Of a stretch of 12,964 nucleotides of DNA, positions 7,450-12,964 are shown piece by piece. Source of the DNA: Gammaproteobacteria bacterium (GTDB lineage: Bacteria > Pseudomonadota > Gammaproteobacteria > S012-40); contig JAOUPJ010000073.1 in assembly GCA_029879945.1 (NCBI GenBank), forward strand, positions 1 through 12,964. Direction: 5' to 3'. Below the pieces are notes generated by a model that saw only the letters and a program-made list of their open reading frames with translations, did no database searches and had not been told where the DNA came from. The position numbers and the translations under genes were made by a program. The number at the start of each line of letters is the position of its first letter. Positions within the stretch are counted from its first letter, which is position 1.

Positions 7450-7756
7450 GTGTCACTACCTCAAATCCGCGCCAGGGCTTCCTTGTCAGCAGGGTGAACA
7501 GCGGTCCGTAAAAAATTAAAGAGGTAAATCCTTTTGGGGAGCTTGCTGCGAGAACTGTGGGCTAATTTACACTGTTTTCACTAAAACGCAATAGAAACTG
7601 TGTAAACGTATGTGACATTAAACGTTAGCCCATTTGGGGTAATTGTTTCTGACGATGATTTGTACAAAACGATTCGCCTACAAAAAGCATTGGTTTCGTG
7701 CATGAATGTTGCTGTAGTTGGCTATTGGTCCACTACTGTACTAAGCGAGTCAAGCC
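7450..7756. other. Divergent intergenic region of 307 bases between secreted protein and methyltransferase
   Basis: No gene was found. The region must hold the promoters of both flanking, diverging genes. It contains a ribosome-binding site for the secreted-protein gene (GAGG on the minus strand at 7459-7462) and the nested inverted repeat at 7558-7632. I compared it by eye with GEMM-type c-di-GMP riboswitch landmarks and saw no match. No strong -35/-10 pair could be assigned on either strand. Confidence 0.5.
7558..7632. repeat. Nested inverted repeats in the divergent promoter region
   Basis: Inner arms TTTACACTGTTT (7566-7577) and AAACTGTGTAAA (7595-7606) match at 11 of 12 positions around a 17-base centre. 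Outer arms TGGGCTAA (7558-7565) and TTAGCCCA (7625-7632) are exact reverse complements. On the left the outer and inner arms are adjacent; on the right they are 18 bases apart. The spacing of the inner arms suits two half-sites of a dimeric regulator. No T-tract follows, so it is not a terminator. Confidence 0.5.
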
Positions 7757-8434
7757 ATGCCCTATTCACGAGAAAATCCAAGTGATATGTACAAATATCT
7801 GATGCGTCTGTATACCGAGATGCACAAAACAGATCAGGATGCACAAAACTCTGAGCTACCGGTATTCTATGGCTTGAGTTTGGGCGCACATATCGAAAAT
7901 ATACGCCAGCTTGCCCTGCGCAATAATAGCAAATCCATGCTGGACTATGGTTGCGGTAAGGCACTGTACTATCAGCACAGAAATTTTCAGTTGGCATCTA
8001 AACCGGGCATGGTGATAGAAAATTTGGTGAAGTATTGGCAATTGGAGGAAGTGGCCTTATATGAACCTGCCTATGCCCCATTTAATCACTTGCCTGAACA
8101 CAAGTTTGATGCGGTGATTTCCACCGATGTGTTGGAGCATTGTCCCAAGGATGATATGGAGTGGATCATTGAGGACCTGTTTTCACATGCCACGCAATTC
8201 GTTTACGCGTCGATTTCCTGTTTGCCGGCGACCAAGTATTTGCCGGATGGCCAAAATGCACACATTACCATTGAGCCCAGAAGTTGGTGGGAAGAAATTA
8301 TCCTAAACGTTGCTAGCAAATATCCTGATGTGGATTTTTACTTTGTCTTTATTGATCGTGATCACAACTCGCCGGATGGAAAAGCAAAAAGTTCGATGTT
8401 CAATCGAAAAATGGCATACAGTGAGAAGCCTTGA
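7757..8434 (+). CDS. Class I SAM-dependent methyltransferase, substrate unknown
   Basis: A 225-residue cytoplasmic protein with Rossmann-type methyltransferase motifs: motif I SMLDYGCGKA (60-69) for SAM binding, acidic Glu103 after strand 2 (LYEPAYAPF, 101-109), and KFDAVISTDVLEHCP (116-130) as motif IV/post-motif. The conserved-looking SCLPATKYLPDGQNAHITIE (154-173) and SWWEEII (177-183) probably shape the substrate pocket. The overall pattern is that of small methyltransferases found across proteobacteria and phages; the substrate cannot be inferred. ATG at 7757 is the first possible start, since an in-frame TAA lies at 7742-7744. The ribosome-binding site is weak, and Met11 is an alternative. 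The stop lies one base from the convergent hutG stop. Its neighbours do not suggest a pathway. Confidence 0.82.
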   Translation: MPYSRENPSDMYKYLMRLYTEMHKTDQDAQNSELPVFYGLSLGAHIENIRQLALRNNSKSMLDYGCGKALYYQHRNFQLASKPGMVIENLVKYWQLEEVALYEPAYAPFNHLPEHKFDAVISTDVLEHCPKDDMEWIIEDLFSHATQFVYASISCLPATKYLPDGQNAHITIEPRSWWEEIILNVASKYPDVDFYFVFIDRDHNSPDGKAKSSMFNRKMAYSEKP

Positions 8435-8435
8435 A

Positions 8436-9401
8436 TCAATTTGGATGACTAAGTACGTGCGCTAGCCTCGCTGCCAACTTTGCCGTTTGATTATCTCTAT
8501 CGACACCGGGATTTGTTTCGGCGATATCGGTATGAGTCCATTGAACCCCCAGCTCCTTACATTGAGCTCGTAACACGTCCAGCAATTTGAAAATAAGGGC
8601 GGGTTCTACACCCAGGCTAGCCGGAGCACTGACGCCGGGTGCATGGCCGGCGGGGAATACGTCCATGCAAATCGTAAAATACAAAATGTCTATTTTAGAA
8701 AGAAACTGTTTAAGTTGATTCGAAATCTGTTCAAAGCGAGTAACGCTGCAGTCCTTGTCTTCAATCCATTGTACCCCGTGTTTGTTGGCAAAATCATACA
8801 AGGCGGTGGTGTTGGCTGATTGATTGACGCCCAGTACGAAATAGTTGAACGGAAGCGATTCTTGTTCACACCACTCGGCGATTTGTCTAAAAGGGGTCCC
8901 TGAGTTCCCCAACGGTTTGGGTTTGCGTAAATCAAAATGGGCGTCGAAATTGATAATCCCAATCTTCTTTGTTTGCAGATCGGGGCCCAACGATTTGGTC
9001 AAACCCAGGAAACTACCCCAGGCGATCTCGTGTCCACCCCCTAATCCGATAAGATGTCCATTTGCTTGAATGATTTTGTAGACGAGCTCCGCGTATTCTT
9101 CTTGCGCCGACTCCAGTTCGCCTTTTTCGCAGACGATATCCCCTGCATCAAAGGGCGTGATGTCTGTGTGATAGGCAAGATTGCTTAAGGCCTTTCGAAT
9201 CACGATGGGGCCTTCCTTGGCACCCACGCGACCACCATTGCGTTTCACGCCCTGGTCACAGCGAAATCCCAATAGGATGGGCGATTCATTCAAGGCACTC
9301 GCTGTGTCCCAAGCTTGTATGACCTGATGCCAACGCAAGGCGGGCGTATCTTCCTTATCAACCCGCCCCTGCCATAATGTCATATCAGCTTCTTGATACA
9401 T
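8436..9401 (-). CDS. hutG: Formimidoylglutamase HutG
   Basis: Last step of histidine degradation: hydrolysis of N-formimino-L-glutamate to glutamate and formamide. The 321-residue protein is an arginase/ureohydrolase-fold enzyme of usual length. Metal-ligand motifs are GGGHE (His124) and NFDAHFD (Asp153, His155, Asp157). The third motif reads ICMDVFPAGHAPGVSAPA, in which Asp247 is present but the position normally held by the first Asp of DxD is Cys245. DIAETNPGVDRDNQTAKLAA closes the family pattern (Glu295). The ATG at 9401 is chosen for a strong GGAGG five bases upstream; it overlaps the end of hutI by 17 bases. An alternative is Met7 (9383), one base beyond the hutI stop, where MTLWQGR resembles remembered HutG N-termini. 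Upstream hutI makes the role secure despite similarity to agmatinases. Confidence 0.93.
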   Translation of the reverse strand: MYQEADMTLWQGRVDKEDTPALRWHQVIQAWDTASALNESPILLGFRCDQGVKRNGGRVGAKEGPIVIRKALSNLAYHTDITPFDAGDIVCEKGELESAQEEYAELVYKIIQANGHLIGLGGGHEIAWGSFLGLTKSLGPDLQTKKIGIINFDAHFDLRKPKPLGNSGTPFRQIAEWCEQESLPFNYFVLGVNQSANTTALYDFANKHGVQWIEDKDCSVTRFEQISNQLKQFLSKIDILYFTICMDVFPAGHAPGVSAPASLGVEPALIFKLLDVLRAQCKELGVQWTHTDIAETNPGVDRDNQTAKLAARLAHVLSHPN

Positions 9402-10605
9402 CGTTTCCTCCGAACCATATCCGGCTTGGTTTAGTTAAATTGATACCGTAACTTAATTCATTGGGATGATTTATTTCCCATAAGACGAGGTCCGCGTCTT
9501 TTCCTGCTTCCAAAACACCTTTTTGATTCGCAAGATTCAAGGCCTGTGCCGCATGACGCGTAACGCCTGTGAGAGCTTCTTCCGGTGTTAAGCCAAACAG
9601 CACGCAGGATTGATTCATGGCGGTAAGCAACGATGCGATAGGCGCGCTTCCCGGATTGCAATCGGTGGCCACAGCCATGGGCACCTTCGCATCACGCAAG
9701 GCCTGAATAGGCGGGACTTGTTTTTCATTTAAAAAATAGAACGCAGCGGGGAGTAATACAGCAACCGCATTCGCCTTTTTCAAAACTGCCACATCTTCGG
9801 CCTTTAAATACTCCAAATGATCTGCGGATAAACCACGATATTGTGCAACAAGCGCCGCTCCCCCCAAATCACTCAATTGTTCGGCATGGGCCTTTATCGG
9901 TAAACCGAGTGCGCAAGCTTTTTCAAAAACCTTTCCAGACTGTTCAAGGGAAAAACCGATTCCTTCACAGAACACGTCTACTGCATCACAAAGTTTTTCT
10001 TTTCCAAGCTTGGGTAAGATCGTTTCACAGATAAAGTCGATATAGTCATCATTATTTTCAAACTCGGGGGGCAGGGCGTGTGCGCCCAAGAAAGTCGTGC
10101 TAATAGTTACAGGTACACGTCTTTCCAATTCACGGGCAACACGCAGCATGCGCAATTCCGTTTCTTCATCCAGTCCGTAACCGGATTTGATCTCGACTGT
10201 CGTCACTCCTTCTCCTTGTAGACGGGCAAGTCTCACTAATGCAGACGACAACAATTCTTCTTCACTGGCGGCACGGGTTGCGCGTACGGTCGAAAGGATA
10301 CCGCCGCCTTTTTTGGCGATTTGTTCATAGCTCACGCCTTGCAAGCGTTTTTCAAATTCATCGGCGCGATTCCCGGCAAAGACCAGGTGCGTATGGCAGT
10401 CGATTAACCCCGGTGTGAGCCAGGCCTTCGCGCCATCTAGCTCTACCTTTGAATCAAAGCGGGGTGCCTCGGATGCAGCACCCACCCAGGCGATGGTGCC
10501 GTCTTTAACGGCCAACAATCCCTCGTCGATGGTTCCATAGGGTGCGTCCACCTTGGTGGACAGGGTGGCGAGTCTGACATTTCGAATGAGCAAGTCTACG
10601 TGCAT
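9385..10605 (-). CDS. hutI: Imidazolonepropionase HutI
   Basis: Third enzyme of histidine degradation; hydrolyses 4-imidazolone-5-propionate to N-formimino-L-glutamate. The 406-residue length is normal for this amidohydrolase-superfamily enzyme. Metal site: His71 and His73 in PGLIDCHTHLVFAGNRADEF, His240 in IKAHAEQLSD and Asp315 in VATDCNPGSAP. Other family blocks are SGYGLDEETELRMLRVA (141-157), TFLGAHALPPEF (171-182) and SADHLEYL (260-267, His263). The C-terminal DADLVLWEINHPNELSYG is typical of HutI. The ATG at 10605 has only a weak ribosome-binding site. The GGAGG that serves hutG is encoded in its last residues (FGGN). First gene of the minus-strand hut transcript, diverging from hutU. 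Confidence 0.96.
   Translation of the reverse strand: MHVDLLIRNVRLATLSTKVDAPYGTIDEGLLAVKDGTIAWVGAASEAPRFDSKVELDGAKAWLTPGLIDCHTHLVFAGNRADEFEKRLQGVSYEQIAKKGGGILSTVRATRAASEEELLSSALVRLARLQGEGVTTVEIKSGYGLDEETELRMLRVARELERRVPVTISTTFLGAHALPPEFENNDDYIDFICETILPKLGKEKLCDAVDVFCEGIGFSLEQSGKVFEKACALGLPIKAHAEQLSDLGGAALVAQYRGLSADHLEYLKAEDVAVLKKANAVAVLLPAAFYFLNEKQVPPIQALRDAKVPMAVATDCNPGSAPIASLLTAMNQSCVLFGLTPEEALTGVTRHAAQALNLANQKGVLEAGKDADLVLWEINHPNELSYGINLTKPSRIWFGGNDVSRS
9407..9411 (-). promoter_or_regulatory. Strong hutG ribosome-binding site inside hutI
   Basis: GGAGG on the minus strand, five bases before ATG 9401, lies within the closing codons of hutI (F-G-G-N). It supports Met1 over Met7 as the hutG start and implies translational coupling of hutI and hutG. 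Confidence 0.7.
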
Positions 10606-10688
10606 AAATGTTGCTTCATTGTAATCAGGGACTTATTCACAGGTTTCTTCTAGCATTTCTCTAGCACAAACGAGTCCGGGAGTATGTG
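10606..10688. promoter_or_regulatory. Divergent hut promoter region with an 11-bp-spaced direct repeat
   Basis: The 83 bases between hutI and hutU must drive both arms. TCTAGCA occurs twice, at 10649-10655 and 10660-10666, offset by exactly 11 bases, about one helical turn. This is a plausible site for a regulator bound as a tandem dimer. A minus-strand TACAAT at 10618-10623 could be a -10 for hutI, giving a very short leader, in keeping with its weak ribosome-binding site. The TGTATATACA-like palindrome usual for HutC was not found. Confidence 0.4.
10679..10682 (+). promoter_or_regulatory. hutU ribosome-binding site deciding the ATG start
   Basis: GGAG lies six bases before ATG 10689 but only three before the in-frame GTG at 10686. 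The ATG is therefore the better start. Confidence 0.65.
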
Positions 10689-12365
10689 ATGTCTAATCGA
10701 TTTGATCCCTCTCGCCGCATCAAGGCCCCCACTGGCACCCGTCTCACCGCCAAGTCCTGGCTCACCGAGGCCCCTTTGCGCATGATCATGAACAATCTGG
10801 ACGCGGACGTGGCCGAGCATCCCGAGCAATTGATTGTCTATGGCGGAATCGGTCGGGCAGCACGGGATTGGGAATGTTTTGATAAGATTGTGGAAACCCT
10901 CACCCGCTTAAATGAGGACGAAACCCTGCTGGTACAAAGTGGAAAACCCGTCGGTGTGTTTAAAACCCACGCGGACGCCCCCCGTGTGATCATCGCCAAT
11001 TCCAATCTGGTCCCCCATTGGGCCAATTGGGAACACTTTAACGAACTGGATAAAAAGGGCCTGATGATGTTCGGCCAAATGACCGCCGGCTCCTGGATCT
11101 ATATTGGTTCCCAGGGCATCGTGCAAGGCACGTACGAAACCTTCGCCGCCGTGGCCAAAAAGCATTTCAAGGGCGAGGCAAAAGGACGATGGATACTCAC
11201 CGCTGGTCTCGGCGGTATGGGTGGGGCGCAACCCCTGGCCGCCACCATGGCGGGCTTTTCCATGTTGGCCATCGAGGTGGACGAGTCTCGTATCGACTTT
11301 CGCCTCAAGACAGGTTACATCGACCACAAGGCCGATAGCCTGGATCGGGCTTTGGAATTGATGAAGGGCTCTTGCGCCAACAAACAGGCCTTGAGCGTAG
11401 GGCTGGTTGCCAACGCCGCAGACGTGTACCCCGAACTGGTGAAACGCGGTATCACGCCGGATGTGGTCACCGATCAGACCAGTGCCCATGATCCCCTCAA
11501 TGGCTATCTGCCCAAGGGCTGGACCTTGCAACACGCAAAAGAAATGCGTGAGAAAGACGAGGCCGCCGTGGTCAAGGCGGCGAAGCAGTCCATGGCCATT
11601 CATGTGCAAGCCATGTTGGAGCTGCAAGCTGCAGGCGCTGCCACCCTGGACTATGGCAACAATATTCGTCAAATGGCCTTTGAAGAAGGGGTGACGAACG
11701 CCTTCGACTTTCCCGGTTTTGTGCCGGCCTATATACGCCCCCTCTTTTGTAAAGGGATCGGACCCTTTCGCTGGGTCGCGCTTTCCGGTGATGAAGAAGA
11801 CATCTATAAAACCGATGCCAAGGTGAAGGAACTCATTCCCGACAATCCGCAACTGCATACCTGGTTGGATATGGCCCAGGAACGCATCGCCTTTCAAGGT
11901 CTACCGGCACGCATTTGTTGGATCGGTTTGAAAGACAGGGCCCGCGTGGGCCTGGCCTTTAACGAAATGGTGGCCAAGGGCGAACTCAAGGCACCCGTGG
12001 TAATAGGACGAGATCACCTGGACTCGGGTTCGGTTGCTTCGCCCAATCGGGAAACCGAATCCATGATGGACGGTTCCGATGCCGTCTCCGACTGGCCTCT
12101 ATTAAATGCATTACTCAATACCGCCAGCGGTGCCACCTGGGTCAGCTTCCATCATGGCGGCGGAGTGGGAATGGGCTTCAGTCAACACGCGGGGCTGGTC
12201 ATTGTGTGCGATGGAACAGAGGAGGCGGCAAAACGCATTGAGCGGGTGCTATGGAATGATCCGGCCACGGGCGTGATGCGTCATGCCGATGCGGGATATG
12301 ACATTGCAAAAACCTGTGCTGCGGAAAATGGTTTGGACCTGCCCATGTTGAAGGGCCCGTCATGA
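10689..12365 (+). CDS. hutU: Urocanate hydratase (urocanase) HutU
   Basis: Second enzyme of histidine degradation; uses tightly bound NAD+ to hydrate urocanate to 4-imidazolone-5-propionate. The 558-residue length matches the family. The NAD-binding loop is ILTAGLGGMGGAQPLAATMA (about 169-188). The catalytic Cys is in QGLPARICWIGLKDRAR; counted from ATG 10689 it is residue 410, the number given for the Pseudomonas putida enzyme. Other family signatures are VYGGIGRAARDWECFD near residue 50, TDQTSAHDPLNGYLPKGW (262-279), and SGATWVSFHHGGGVGMGFSQ towards the C terminus. The gene appears richer in C-ending codons than its neighbours, as for a highly expressed enzyme. Its TGA overlaps the hutH ATG by four bases (ATGA), so hutU and hutH are translationally coupled. 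Confidence 0.97.
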   Translation: MSNRFDPSRRIKAPTGTRLTAKSWLTEAPLRMIMNNLDADVAEHPEQLIVYGGIGRAARDWECFDKIVETLTRLNEDETLLVQSGKPVGVFKTHADAPRVIIANSNLVPHWANWEHFNELDKKGLMMFGQMTAGSWIYIGSQGIVQGTYETFAAVAKKHFKGEAKGRWILTAGLGGMGGAQPLAATMAGFSMLAIEVDESRIDFRLKTGYIDHKADSLDRALELMKGSCANKQALSVGLVANAADVYPELVKRGITPDVVTDQTSAHDPLNGYLPKGWTLQHAKEMREKDEAAVVKAAKQSMAIHVQAMLELQAAGAATLDYGNNIRQMAFEEGVTNAFDFPGFVPAYIRPLFCKGIGPFRWVALSGDEEDIYKTDAKVKELIPDNPQLHTWLDMAQERIAFQGLPARICWIGLKDRARVGLAFNEMVAKGELKAPVVIGRDHLDSGSVASPNRETESMMDGSDAVSDWPLLNALLNTASGATWVSFHHGGGVGMGFSQHAGLVIVCDGTEEAAKRIERVLWNDPATGVMRHADAGYDIAKTCAAENGLDLPMLKGPS

Positions 12366-12964
12366 AATCGTGTGAGATAAAACCGGGCCTGTTGAGTTAT
12401 GAAGACTTGTTCAGTATACATCAACAGGCCTGCAAAGTAAGTCTGGGCAAGCAGGCGGAGACCGATGTGAATCGTGCCGCGGAAACCGTCGCCAAAGTGA
12501 TTTCGGAAGGCAAGACGGTCTATGGTATCAATACCGGTTTTGGGCTTTTGGCCAACACGCGTATTCCCCCCGAAGAACTGGAGACCTTGCAGCGCAGTAT
12601 CGTGTTATCCCATGCCGCCGGGGTGGGGGACTATATGTCTGACTCCACGGTGCGTTTGATGATGGTGTTGAAAATCAATTCCCTGGCCCGCGGTTTTTCC
12701 GGTATTCGTTGGCAGGTGATTCAGCTCTTGATCACGCTGCTCAACAAAGAAGTCTATCCCTGTATTCCCATCAAGGGTTCGGTGGGTGCTTCCGGTGATC
12801 TGGCACCCCTGGCCCATATGAGCGCAATCCTGCTGGGCGAAGGTTTTGTGCGTTATCAGGGGGAGATCCTGTCTGCCCAGGAAGGGCTCAAGATCGCCGG
12901 GATAGAACCGGTGGTACTGGCTCCTAAAGAGGGACTGGCACTTTTAAATGGTACGCAAGCATCC
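12362..12964 (+). CDS. hutH: Histidine ammonia-lyase HutH, 3'-truncated by the window
   Basis: First enzyme of histidine degradation; non-oxidative deamination of histidine to urocanate. 201 codons are present, open to the last base; the full enzyme is about 500-515 residues, so roughly 60% lies beyond the window. The start MKSCEIKPGLLSYEDLFSIH follows directly from the ATGA overlap with hutU. The catalytic Tyr54 lies in TVYGINTGFGLLANT, and the MIO cofactor precursor Ala143-Ser144-Gly145 is intact in KGSVGASGDLAPLAHMSAI. The visible part ends in EGLALLNGTQAS, a conserved stretch in the active-site region. Tyrosine and phenylalanine ammonia-lyases share this domain, but linkage to hutU fixes the substrate as histidine. 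Confidence 0.97.
   Translation, partial: MKSCEIKPGLLSYEDLFSIHQQACKVSLGKQAETDVNRAAETVAKVISEGKTVYGINTGFGLLANTRIPPEELETLQRSIVLSHAAGVGDYMSDSTVRLMMVLKINSLARGFSGIRWQVIQLLITLLNKEVYPCIPIKGSVGASGDLAPLAHMSAILLGEGFVRYQGEILSAQEGLKIAGIEPVVLAPKEGLALLNGTQAS

Noticed and set aside
7450..7560. Possible c-di-GMP (GEMM) riboswitch before the secreted-protein gene
   Set aside because: The minus-strand leader lacks the conserved GEMM landmarks when read by eye.
10908..11897. Minus-strand open frame of 329 codons opposite hutU
   Set aside because: It lies wholly antisense to a strongly conserved urocanase, has no family motifs and looks like a product of C-rich third positions in hutU.

Overview
The window is a stretch of bacterial chromosome of roughly 50% GC, almost certainly from a gammaproteobacterium, probably aquatic or marine. 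The proteins of the glycolate oxidase and histidine-utilisation genes look close to gammaproteobacterial forms, genes are tightly packed with short Shine-Dalgarno-led gaps, and no phage, IS, CRISPR, tRNA or rRNA sequence is visible. Genus-level placement is not possible from the sequence alone.

Layout. (1) 2-3632, plus strand: glcD (its first ~50 codons lie before the window), glcE and glcF, the three subunits of membrane-associated glycolate dehydrogenase, closely packed and ending without glcG or glcB. (2) 3729-5924, minus strand: a four-helix orphan protein matching only the C-terminal part of the cbb3 oxidase catalytic subunit CcoN, behind its own probable promoter, preceded by a SulP/SLC26 anion transporter with a STAS domain. 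(3) 6128-7449, minus strand: a secreted protein with a SdrD/Cna-B-like beta-sandwich and a GYWKH-containing C-terminal domain, followed by a clear intrinsic terminator. Its upstream region carries a nested inverted repeat. (4) 7757-8434, plus strand: an orphan class I SAM-dependent methyltransferase. (5) 8436-12964: a hut cluster for histidine degradation, with hutI-hutG on the minus strand and hutU-hutH on the plus strand, diverging from an 83-bp intergenic region. hutH is cut by the window end after 201 codons.

How the genes work together. GlcDEF oxidises glycolate to glyoxylate and passes electrons towards the quinone pool. HutH, HutU, HutI and HutG form the complete four-step route histidine -> urocanate -> imidazolonepropionate -> formiminoglutamate -> glutamate + formamide. 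No hut regulator or transporter is present here. The transporter, the CcoN-like protein, the secreted protein and the methyltransferase show no evident functional link to either pathway.

Most of the window is ordinary metabolism. The points most worth a second look are the stand-alone CcoN C-terminal fragment that keeps the HxH heme-ligand pair, the GYWKH-domain secreted protein, three unexplained dyad symmetries in intergenic DNA, and the Cys in place of a metal-ligand Asp in HutG.
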